Positions 54,178 to 64,000 of a stretch of 64,000 nucleotides of DNA are shown here, in pieces. Under the pieces are notes generated by a model. The model did no database searches and was not told where the DNA came from. It worked only from the letters and a program-made list of their open reading frames with translations. Both the position numbers and the translations under genes were made by a program. The stretch is from Anaeramoeba flamelloides (Eukaryota > Metamonada > Anaeramoebidae): the NCBI GenBank assembly GCA_027625915.1, contig JANTQA010000048.1, forward strand, positions 1,488,001 through 1,552,000, given 5' to 3'. Positions within the stretch are counted from its first letter, which is position 1. Each line of letters opens with the position of its first letter.

Positions 54178-56411
54178 TTATAGTTTTTTCACAATTTTAT
54201 GAATTTCATTTTCAATCTCTTGCGCGTCCAATTCGGTTTTTGTTTTGATGGTAAAGGAAGTAAACCCAATTTTTTCATTTTCTACTGATGATTTGGAGAT
54301 GTAATTTTTTAGATTAAGAATTAAACTTTTTTTATTTCTTTTTACATTTAACCCTGAAAATAAAGGAGCATTGATTACAATTTTTTTTGTTGGGTTTCTT
54401 CTCATCATTAAGGTGTATCCATTTTTATCTGATCTTTCGATTACCATTAAATTGCCCACGCCTCTTTCTTCCCATTTCCAAACAGGGGGCTTTGTGTTTT
54501 TTTCCTTTGTTTCGTTACCAATGGTGCTAGTATTGGATTTCATTAATTTTTGTTGACTTTCTTTCTCGATTTCTGCATTTTTCACTTGATCAACTAATTC
54601 AAAAACTTTACATATTTTTTTAATAACAGTTATGCCATCTTCTTCATCTTCTTCATCTTCTTGATCGGCAGTGCTCTTTTGTTTATCTTCTTTATTATTA
54701 TTTGTGGTCTCCTGTTTATTTGGTAGTGATGATGTTGGTTTGGTTTTTGAGAATAAACTATTCTTTTTAAATAAGGAAGATTTATTTGAAAATAAATCAC
54801 CTGATTTCTTATTTGATAATGTGGCAGAAAAGAAATGTGTTCCAGATTTCTTTGTTTCTGTTGATTTCTTCATTCCAAAAGGCAAAATTCTTTCTTTACT
54901 ATTACTTCGCGGAAAGATGTTATTTTTTGTTGTGTTTAAATTTCCTGTTTTTGATTTGAGAAGTTCGGATTTCCCAAATAAGCTAGTTTTACTTTTATTT
55001 CCAATTTTTGAAAATGGACCCCCCAATTTTTTCTTATTTTGATTAGATAAGAGTCCTAACGTTGGTGATGTTGATGTTGACGATGGCGACAGTGAATTAG
55101 TTGTAGTTTTGGTTGTATTCGGCAATGTGTTTGATTTCGGTGAAGAAAATAATCTGGATTTTAAATTTATGTTTTTCCTTGCAAGCAATCCTGTTCTATT
55201 TGTCGGTATTTTTTTGGTTAGAAGAGTATTTAATGGCTTGGTCTTGTTTGTGTTTGGACTTGAAAATAAACTTGATTTTAAAGTTCTATTTGTTTGTGAA
55301 AATAGACCATTTTTTTTTGGATTTTGAAATAAATTTCGAGTATTTGGTTGGCCAAGTTTTGGAATTGGTTTTAATTGGATACCCTTTGCCTTTTCAAATT
55401 CTTTTTCTTTTTCTTTTTCGTTTTCATTTTTGATTTTTTTATTGCTATTAATTTCTTGATCATTTTCTTTTTCAATTTTAATCTCCTCTTTTTTGTTATC
55501 ATTTTCTGTTTTTGTTTTTGTTTCTTTTTCAATCTCTATTCCTTTTTTTGTTTCTTCTTCTATTTCTTTTTCTTTTTCTTTTTCTTTTTCAATTTCTTTT
55601 TCAGTTTCTTTCTCTGTTTCCTCTTCAATTTTGATTTTATTTTCTTCTTTATTTTTTTCAATTTCAATTTTAGATCCAGTCAAGCTTTTTGAGTTAAGAG
55701 TTGAGATTAAATTTGGATTCGTTTTCTTATTTTGGTTGTTTGGATTATAAATATTTTTCTTCAAGGTATTGGTTTTTTTGAGATCAAAAATACTTGTTTT
55801 TTGTTTTGGGGTTCTTTTGTTATTTGAGAGAAAAGAATTCTTTTTATAAATCGTTTTTGTTTCTTTTTTCTTTACAATTGGATCGTTTTGTTTTGGTATT
55901 GTTCCTAAAATTAGATTGTTAGTTTTCGAATTGGATTTAGGTAGGAAAAGGTTGTCATTTATTTCAAATTCCTGGGTTGGTTGAGATCGAATTTCGGTAC
56001 GTAACGGAGACGAAATTTTTGGAATGTTTTCTTCCTTTTCTTTGGTTGTTTGTTTGTTAAGATTTGTTTTTTTTTTTTTTTTAGGATTTTGAAAGCAGCT
56101 TGGTATTTTTGGTAGAGATGTGAAGACTTTTTTTTCTTTTAGCTCATTTATGCTGCTTTGAATTTTCCTTTTTCTTTCTTTAATTTTAAAATCTGATATT
56201 TTTTTCCATTTTGGCTTTTCCTTGGAGAATATTTTAAATTAAAAGAATAGAATTGGATCGAAGGATTAAGACAAAGCGAGATTTCTAAAAATAAAAGCTG
56301 AATAATTACAAGAGTAAAATCGGGGGTTGTTATTTTTTCAAAAGATCTTTTGGACAATTGTGGTAATGGTGGTTTTTGTCGGAAGTCACTAAAAACGTTT
56401 TTTTGAAACAT
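54178..56411 (-). CDS. Nucleoporin-like protein with C-terminal Ran-binding domain
   Basis: Two minus-strand exons, 56411-56310 and 56220-54178, joined by an 89-base GT-AG intron in phase, 714 aa. The last about 120 residues are a RanBP1-type domain: WKWEERGVGNLMVIE, YTLMMRRNPTKKIVINAPL and the closing NEKIGFTSFTIKTKTELDA with a final helix. The middle contains Glu/Lys repeats and many short hydrophobic spots in Ser/Asn/Lys-rich sequence (GLFSQ, SLFSS, SLFGKS, PFGMKK, GDLFSN), like sparse FG/LFS repeats. This order (disordered LF/FG part, then RanBD at the C-terminus) is that of Nup50/Nup2 and RanBP3, which bind RanGTP during nuclear import or export at the nuclear pore. The N-terminus MFQKNVFSDFRQKP is unrecognised. 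RanBD is firm; Nup50 versus RanBP3 is undecided. Confidence 0.85.
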
Positions 56412-57781
56412 TAAAAAAAAGTAACACGATAAAGCTAAAAAAATGACAAAATTCTTTTTTATATTTTACGATTCTTCTAATTATTTTCTCCTTTTGAATA
56501 ACACTTCTGTATGGTTTTATTTGTTTTTCTGATAGTTTTGACTTGAAATTAGATTTTCATTTTAAGGGGTTAGCAACCATAAAGTATTATTATTACAATT
56601 TTTTAATAATTTTGAAATTGGATCAGATAACAAAATTTTTTTTGCTTTTGATGTGTTCCATTTAATATTTTTTTTTCAGAGTTTTTCCAGTACTTGTTGA
56701 AAAAGTATTTAGTACCTCTTTCCCACCTTAGAAATAATTTCAGAAAATAAAAATGTAAAGTTGAAGAATCTTATCTACTTTGAAAAATGTTAATGGTTTT
56801 ACATTTTTTTCCTTATCTCAGCACTCTCTTGTGTTCATTTTAATTTAGATTTACAAAAAATTAAAGACATAAATTGTTTTCAAACAAATACTTTAAATAT
56901 AAAACATCAATAACGAAACTCACAAATAAAATAAACAATAATTTTTTCTTATCTGATTTTAAATTCTAAAAAAAGTGAAATTGTTGACTTCTGGTATAAT
57001 ACTCTTATTTTTATTAAACTTACTCTAAAATTTAAAAAGAATAATATGTACTTTGATCAAAAAAAAAAAGAAAGAAAAGATATAAAAGCCGAAGATCGTT
57101 CATTCTATGTTTAACTTTTTGTAAAAGATTTTGAATTTAAAGTGGTGTTTTAAAACAACGACATAAGTTAAGAAAAGGTTAGAGAAACGAGAAATAAAAA
57201 TGTTAAATTCATTAATGAAATTTTGAATACTGGATTATGTAAATTTTATTTTTTTATTTTTATTTATAATTAATAGTAGATTTGGTTGAGGGTCAAAGAT
57301 TATCCCTGAAATGGTTATTATTATTGATGTAAAGACCCATTCATTAATTTAACCATATTTGGGCATAGGATAAATTTCTTTTGATCATCTCACTCTTTTA
57401 ATTACTTTCTTTTACGTTGATTTTTCAAAATTTTTCTTTTTTTTTTTCTACTTTTTTTTTTTTCTTTTTCTTTTTTTTTTGAAAAAGATCATTTGGAAAA
57501 AAAGATCTTCGAAAAAACAAATAATCACAAAGAAAATTGAGACTATTTTTTGTCTTTTTAAATGAATTTAATTACCAGTAAATAATCTTGTTGTTAATTT
57601 TTTTTCAGTGAAAGTTCAATAATAAAATTTCGGTTATTCTTAAATCAAAAAATGATTCACATTTTTTTAGTTTTTTTTTTACTTTTTTTTAATTTACCAA
57701 ATATCGGGTTTTTATATATTTTGAATGATTTAAAAGCGAATTAAAAATCAGATTAAAATATTTGTTGATCTTGAATACTAA

Positions 57782-57782
57782 G

Positions 57783-57812
<30 letters not shown>
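57782..57812. repeat. (TA)n microsatellite
   Basis: About 15 TA units in intergenic DNA. Confidence 0.95.
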
Positions 57813-57813
<1 letters not shown>

Positions 57814-59046
57814 CAATTTATTATTTAAAGCCAGTCACAATTTTTGAAATAGTGTTTATTACAATCCCAGGGCTTGTTTAATTGTTGTTTTATTTGTAAT
57901 TTAAGTTATTAAAAGGTGTTTTAATTGGGAAGAAATAGGCAAAAAAATACTTTTTTTTTTGAAGTTCAAATCAAGATTTACAAAATAAAAAAAGTTTTTG
58001 AATGAAAATTTTTACAACAATGTCTTTAAGGGGTTTCCAATCACAAATTCAAATTTTAAAATATTAAAAACTTGTAAAAGTGGCTGCAAAAAATATTTAA
58101 ATCTGTTTGGGGGATTTTTTTGTGTTTATTTAATTTGAAATGAATATTATTAAAATTGAACAATCTAATTTTAGTAGGATTTAAAAAATATAAAATTGTG
58201 AAAATTTTAGAATTATGAAAATTTACAATTAATTTACAAAAGAAATTCAAATTGGATAAATTTAACTTAGATTAAAGACCTCTCCCATGGGTATTTTAAT
58301 ACAGTTCAATTGTGTTTAACTGGTAAGGGAGTATTTAAAAACATATGATTTGTAAATTTCAAAGTCTAAACTAAAAATTTTTCTATTATATTATACTTTG
58401 TTCAAAAAAATGTGTTTTCTGGTCTTTTTATGTTTAAAAAAAAAATAAATTTTGCTGGTATTTGAATCATGGGTGTGAAAAAAATAACCAATTTTCGTTT
58501 TTTTTTTCCAAATATAGTTCTAAAAGATGTGATTTGTAATTTATAGTTCTATTTGAAAAAGAATGCAGTACAGTAGTAACTGTTTACCCTTTATAATTCA
58601 AATGTTATGTTCAAAGGATATAATATTGTAATAATATTATATTTATTGTTTTAGTAAATAAGAATGAACTTTAAATTGCGAAAAATCATTGGTGAACCTT
58701 GATTTAGAAAAAAAACCTGTTTTAAAAAAAAATAAAAACAAATAACGAAGAATATAAAAAAAAATATTATTTAATTAATTCCCTATTTATCAATCAAATG
58801 ACTCATTTTTCAAAAAAATTCGTTTTGATAAATAATACCCAAAGAAATTGTATAATTCAAAAACTGAAGTGAAAGTGTAAAAGTATTACAACGCCTAGAT
58901 CGAAATCCGCAATTATATCAAACACTAACATAATTAAATCAGAAAAACAGCAATTATTCCAATCTATTTTCAAAAACCATATTTGAATTTTTTATGAAAA
59001 TAATGGTATAATCTGGATATCTGAATTTAAAAAAAAAAATTATATA

Positions 59047-59541
59047 TAGTAGGGAAAAAAATACAGGACATGAAAAAAACCCCAGACAAGATTTTTAATT
59101 GTGAATATTAGTAAAATTTTTGTCTAATTTCAATGAAATCCTTATTATAAATAACCAATTTTTTTATGAGATTAGTAATAAACCTACCTAAAGTCCATCA
59201 AAGTAAGGTGTCTCTAGAATACTCGAGTAATTGTTTGATAGCCTAATGATGATCAACTTTTTTTGAAAAAAAATCGAGTTTTATCGAGGTTTACTAGAGT
59301 TTGGAAAATTATAATTTTTCTTCTTGGTTTTTGATTGATTGAATGGTGTTTTGAACGAGTGTGATTTCATTAATCATCATTCTAATAAGTGGATGAGTTA
59401 TAATTGAAAAAGTTCGATTCTTAAAAAAAGGAATTTGATTGTAAATAAATGAAATTACACAATAATTTTACTAATATTCACAATTAAAAATCTTGTCAGG
59501 GATTTTTTTTATGTACGGTATTTTTTTCACTGCTCTACCTA
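59047..59541. mobile_element. Inverted-repeat MITE, family H
   Basis: Ends of about 85 bases are inverted copies: GAAAAAAATACAGGACATGA and CAAGATTTTTAATTGTGAAT on the left recur reversed on the right (ATTCACAATTAAAAATCTTG, GTATTTTTTTCACTG). TA dinucleotides flank it. 495 bases, no coding; single full copy in the window. Confidence 0.8.
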
Positions 59542-59639
59542 ATATATTAATTAATAATAATATTACTATTTTTGATATTGATATTGGAAAAAAAGATACA
59601 TCACATTTATTATCCCGAGTGGGTAATAAATTTATTTTT

Positions 59640-59725
59640 AAGTCTTTAAAAAAATTCTAATAACTATTTAGAAATTTTGGTAGTGCTTTCAAGCACCTAG
59701 GTTTTTTTTAATTTGAGAAATTAAT
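59640..59725. repeat. Fragment of the CCTAGG-trailer repeat
   Basis: TTTAGAAATTTTGGTAGTGC, CAAGCACCTAGGTTTTTTT and TTGAGAAATTAATAAAAAAC resemble trailer segments near the hairpin copies at 12750-12800 and 21240-21290. The hairpin itself is absent. Confidence 0.4.
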
Positions 59726-62621
59726 AAAAAACCTAACAGCAAATAAGAGGAATTAAAAACTACTCAGCTAAATAATTATAAAAAAAACATCTGAATTGTT
59801 TGGAAAAAATAATAAAACACAATGACAAATGTTATTAAACATACTCTAGTATTGAATAATTTCACTTGCGGTGCCGTTCAAACGAAATTTTGTTTATTTC
59901 TTGTTCATATTGGAATTTTTTCTATATAAATAATTTGATTTATCAATTCAAAGAAATTTATTTTTTTACAGATTCTTATAAAAATAAAATATAAAAAGAT
60001 TATTTGATCTGGACACTTTGGATTTTTGTAGATGGGTATAATTTTCAAATTGTTTTGAATTAATACAAAAATTTTCAATTAAAAAAAAAACCCTTTATTT
60101 AACAAAAAAAAAAGAATTATTGATTTTTTACAACATATAAATTTTTTAAAGTAAAAAGAGATCAGAAAAAAAGGGTTTTTGGGATTACTTTAAGTTTTTA
60201 AAAGAAGTTGGAAACATAGTTTTCCAAGTGTGGCTTCTAACTGTATATTTCATCAGTTTAAATAATACTTTAAAAAACTCTCACATTTCACTTTTTTAAA
60301 CAGTTGTAGAAAGCTAAAACTGCTGTAGTAACCAATGGGTTCTCTAATTATTAACCTACCACAACAAATTTTGATGATATTCAAATTCGATCAGAGAGTA
60401 CAATGTAAGAAAAGATTATGAAATCACAAAGACCGTTTTTCACTCAAATAGCTTTTTCCAAAATTCCTGTTTACTTTTAACACTTGTGATATTTGCAAAA
60501 TACAATTTGAAAAAATTTGCAATTTAGTTCAAAATTATTCTTTAAAAAAAGAGAGTTTTCAAAAAAATAGATTGTTTTTTGTGTTCTCTCTTTGATCATT
60601 AGGTTGGTTCCTTTTTATGATTGATCATACGTAATTATATTTTGGGTGAAGTGAAGTAATTCAAAAGAAAAGTCAACTTTTTGAATCGAGAGAAGATAAT
60701 TGGTGTAGATTTTGTTCCATCGTAATTGCAAATACAAATAAAGATTAAAAAATTTTTACACAAAAAAAAAACTTTCTCAATTTTAAGAAAAATTTGCTAT
60801 ATAACATCAAAATCTAAAAACACTTAATCATTACTCACAATCCTCATTTCTATCTAAATGATTAAAGTATTCTTGATATAGTTCGATTACCAGAGTGAAT
60901 AATTATTAATGTTATTTGCTAATAAAATGTGAAATAATTAAGACTTGAATTTGATTTTGCTTTTTCTTCTAAAAGAGAGATCAAATTCAAAACAACTGTT
61001 TCTTTCTCAACTCTATTTGTAAGTGATCAAATAGGAATATGAATTGAAATTTGCTTGTATAATTTTTATATATAAAAATTCTTATAAAAAAAGTGTTTCT
61101 AAGATAATTTTTTTAAAGCCACCTCTCCTCTAGTACAACCACACACTTGTAAATTTTAAAAACAGTTGTGATATTGAAAAATCTTACTTATATGTTGATT
61201 TTTCAGGGAAGCAAGGTTTAACTAAAAGATCTTGTTTACAGCCCAAAGAAATACTAGACTCAAGTTTTGAGTAGTTACCCTATTCTATATTTAAGGAACA
61301 AAATGATATTACGATCTATATTGACAACTAAATTTCAAATAAACCACTTTGTTACTCTTAAAATCTTTCCTCTCAATAAGCACTTCTTTTTTTGTGTCAA
61401 AAAAATGAGAAAAATGTATCGATATTCCAAACTCTCAACGTTTACGATAGAGACTTTTCGTTTTCAGAAAATGAGAGAAGTAACTTTGGTTGTCAAAGAG
61501 ATAGTGTGGTACTGTTTAAGGGTATTTTATAAGCCTATTGGGTTTATAAGGAGAAATTACTTGTTCAAAATCTTGATAGGTTGAAATTTCAACTGTTTTT
61601 CTATTTTACAATTTTGCAACAAGATTTCTTTTGGTGATAGTTCTCCCAAAGTATTCAATTAAGAATGGGGTGACATAAAAATGAACTTACATAACTTATT
61701 TAAGATCAATAATATATGTCTCTTTCCGGCATTTTAATTTTTGAAAAAACCAAAAATGATTAACTTTTTATTTTCAAAAAGAAAGTAAATGACATTTTAT
61801 AAAAGTGTGTCAAAAATGTTGGCAAAAGTCTCGACAGAGGATATCACATTCCAAATAATAAGCTCCTGTTTTATGTGATCTATTTAATAATTATGTGATC
61901 ACACCTGAAAAAAAAGTTGTTTTGTAATACAAAAAAATATAAGTGCTTTTTGACGAAAACAACTGTTTAATTTTTGGCTGTTTGAAAAACAACACCAATG
62001 GGTTAATACGTTTGCTTTTCGTTTAAAAAACTCGAGAACACATGTTGACCTTTTTTCAAATTTTAAATAGGAAATCAATAAATTCTATACGGCCCATCGT
62101 TAACAATTCGTGATTTTCAAACTCAAATTTTCGAAACCATATTGCATTTTTGTTATTAAAAGAATCTTGTTCCTCAAAGAAATAGAAAAATTGTTATAAC
62201 AGTATTTGGGATTCCTTACTGAAAAAAATTGAAGATTTGCTGAATACCTTTTGATCTTACACCCCAAAGTTCTGCATTTGCATGAAAAAAAAAGATAAAT
62301 TCTAAAAACTGTTTTTGTTTTTCGATAACTGTTGATAATACATTCACAAATCTAATTTCCAAAGCACGACCGAGTATCCTTTTAAAACTGTGGACGAAAT
62401 TAGTCTGATGGTAGATTTATGTTCAACTTGAATCAGCTTTTTAAATTTTTGAAAATGATCAAAGAATTTGGGATTATTTAGTTAATAGTTGCAATTGTTC
62501 ACCATTGTAACAATTTATAATCCTGACCTTGGTTAAAAATTTCAGATTAATTGAAATTTTTGCCATTAGAAAAAAACATTTATTTATGTTTTCTCTTTAA
62601 AAGATTTTCTCAAATTTTAGA

Positions 62622-62904
62622 ATGCAAATTTTATTTTCGTGTACACCAGAATACAAAGACGGAAGGCAATACTCTAAATGGATTAATCAACTTTTTGGTA
62701 AACTCTTTTAATCCATTCTTTTTGAAAGACCAAAAGGCATCAAAAATTAACCCTCAGTTTCTTTATGAATTACAAAAAAAAACACAAAAAAAAAACACAC
62801 AAAAAAAACAATACAAATAGATGATTGTATCTGGAACACAAAAGATTATGTTTCGTTTTTCGTTGGATTGTCTTCGATTCTGTGTTGGTTAATTGCACAA
62901 CTAC
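62622..62904 (+). CDS. PQ-loop transporter, first two exons (3' beyond window)
   Basis: Exon A 62622-62697 and exon B 62821-62904 join in phase 1 (donor GTAAAC, acceptor ACAAATAG), giving the first about 53 residues: MQILFSCTPEY..., KWINQLF, then DCIWNTKDYVSFFVGL and a hydrophobic SSILCWLIAQL. This matches the start of PQLC2/SLC66A1-type lysosomal cationic amino-acid transporters, where a Cys-containing lumenal segment with a Trp precedes TM1 (ISILCF..) and the PQ motif. Exon B ends with one base of the next codon (C), as expected if Pro of PQ follows. The next exon is not evident by 64000; an acceptor near 62980 would give QLHEIQISEHF then a stop, which lacks the PQ motif, so I think the gene continues past the window. 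The start ATG is the first in frame after an in-frame region of uncertain status. Confidence 0.55.
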
Positions 62905-63743
62905 GTAAACTTTTTTTTTTTTTTTTATTTTTGATTATCGACTTGACCCCTTTGGTTTTTTTTTTAAAAAAAAAAAATTACAGACGAAATACAAATTTCC
63001 GAGCACTTCAGATCTCACCTTTAATAAGAATACGAATTGTTATTTTTTATTTCAACACTTACCTTCGTTAATTTTGGTTCTGGAAATTGAATGAAACTTT
63101 TTTTTTTTTTTTTTTGTTCCTCTTTTGATTATCGACCTTAAGAATTAAAAACAACACCAACCAGGAAGTTTTTCAGTCTAATTCTTTTTAAATGAAAAGG
63201 GCGATTTTAAACAATAATTATTCAAAATAATTTTCAAATTCTTTTGAATTGTTTGAAGAACTATGAACGTGATGTGGTTATAAAGTTTTTTTTTTTTTTT
63301 TGTGTTAATTCTCAAAGAAAACAAAAAAAGCCAAAAATAAACACTGAAAATTTATTTTTAAAATGGATGTAGTCTCAACAATTTGAACTTCAATAATAAT
63401 ATTTTTGATTTCTTGAATAAATACAACTATTTTCCATTTTGGAGTTTTGTGAAATTCGTAATTCTGTTTTTTTTTTAAAAAAGTCGAATTTTATGATTCG
63501 ATCTTTTTTTGTTAAAAATGATAAAATTGGTTGTCAACTTTTTCAACATCTCTTTGACATCCAAGTACTATGTTTTTTTAAGGTAGCAATTCAAAATGAG
63601 AATGAACAATAAAAAAACAAAAAAAATTTAAATAAGATTGGTATTTCTCTTTTAATTCAAAAAAAAGTTTTTAGAAATCGTGATCTTTTTTTTTTATTTG
63701 AGTGTCAAGTGGTTTTTCAACATAATTATCATTTTTTTGTTTT

Positions 63744-63815
63744 AGGTTTTCCAGAATTCAAAAGAATTGAGTAAAATCAGAGATTTTTCTCTAATCTTTT
63801 GGATTCTGGAAAACT
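63744..63815. repeat. Short hairpin repeat, copy C8
   Basis: GGTTTTCCAGAATTCAAAAG pairs with CTTTTGGATTCTGGAAAAC around GAGTAAAATCAGAGATTTTT. The trailer of GTTTTCTATTTTATTCGTGA-type units follows. Confidence 0.75.
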
Positions 63816-63824
63816 GCCTTTAGA

Positions 63825-64000
63825 TTTTTTTGAGTTTTCTATTTTATTCGTGAAGTGTTCTCGGTTTTTTTTTACTTTTTGAAATAAACAGAAAATTTTC
63901 ATAAATTTTTGGTAGATTTTAGAAACAAAAAACTCAAGAAAACCTCAAAAAAACCTAGAAAACTTCACAAATAAAAAGGAAACCTCAAAAAAACCTTGAA
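63825..64000. repeat. Inverted tandem units of the CTAGG trailer
   Basis: Units GAGTTTTCTATTTTATTCGT + GAAGTGTTCTCGG run forward, and AACCTAGAAAACTTCACAAA run backward near the end, making a second, larger palindrome that is cut by the window edge. Partner of 22640-22760. Confidence 0.6.

Larger units (their letters stand above)
56412..62621. other. 6.2 kb gene-poor region
   Basis: Between divergent genes. Contains a (TA)n tract and one inverted-repeat element. A plus-strand frame from ATG 61303 to 61584 (94 aa, basic, MILRSILTTKFQ...) is longer than most chance frames and less repetitive, but has no recognised motif or splice context; I leave it as a weak candidate gene. Confidence 0.35.
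62905..64000. other. Probable intron and repeat-rich right edge
   Basis: If the PQ-loop call is right this is its second intron. Two similar blocks (TTTTTGATTATCGACTTGAC at about 62928 and CTTTTGATTATCGACCTTAA at about 63122) suggest a local duplication. C8 and its tandem trailer lie at the end. Confidence 0.4.

Noticed and set aside
55375-55750. Plus-strand Phe/Ser-rich frames
   Set aside because: Antisense of the Glu/Lys repeats in the Ran-binding protein.

Overview
The window looks like nuclear DNA of an AT-rich amoeboid protist. The standard code fits, introns are mostly GT-AG with T-rich 3' ends, coding is dense in Lys/Glu/Asn/Ser with long KE repeats, and the non-coding DNA is full of short inverted-repeat elements. 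The single Hsp10 has an N-terminal organelle-type presequence, so a mitochondrion or mitochondrion-related organelle is present. The KE-repeat style, Ras/CH signalling genes and repeat load recall Anaeramoeba or another amoeba, but this is inference from style and no marker gene settles it.

Layout. (1) 1857-8705, plus strand: a large intron-containing gene of unrecognised function, open at its 5' side; two related tRNA-headed repeat units point away from each other around its first exons. (2) 8922-10965: small terminal-inverted-repeat elements. (3) 11313-16292, minus: a complete four-exon MFS transporter of the TetA/MFSD14 (HIAT1) type, 425 aa by my splicing. (4) 18864-19238, plus: intronless Hsp10. 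(5) 23438-28847, minus: a giant protein of about 1,700 residues apparently built from ten or more tandem PH-like modules. (6) 28848-35521: a 6.7 kb gene-poor stretch with small elements. (7) 35522-36858, plus: a CH-like domain protein. (8) 38835-41622, plus: a two-exon RasGAP with arginine finger and FLR motif. (9) 43241-44925: two inverted copies of a TTAA-flanked element. (10) 45157-50940, plus: a complete ubiquitin-conjugating enzyme (UBE2D/E class, 149 aa) in five exons, with an apparent AT-AG first intron and a 4.86 kb last intron holding a giant inverted repeat. (11) 54178-56411, minus: a nucleoporin-like protein with a C-terminal Ran-binding domain, 714 aa. (12) 62622-62904, plus: the first two exons of a PQ-loop transporter (PQLC2/SLC66A1 type) running off the right end.

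The genes do not form a pathway; they are a mixed housekeeping and signalling set (chaperonin, ubiquitin transfer, Ran and Ras GTPase systems, membrane transport). The distinctive feature is repeats: at least eight families of small inverted-repeat elements, several inside introns, repeatedly arranged as inverted pairs. I found no rRNA, functional tRNA, CRISPR array, autonomous transposase or reverse transcriptase. Exon joins were done by eye using phase and family resemblance and need transcript support.
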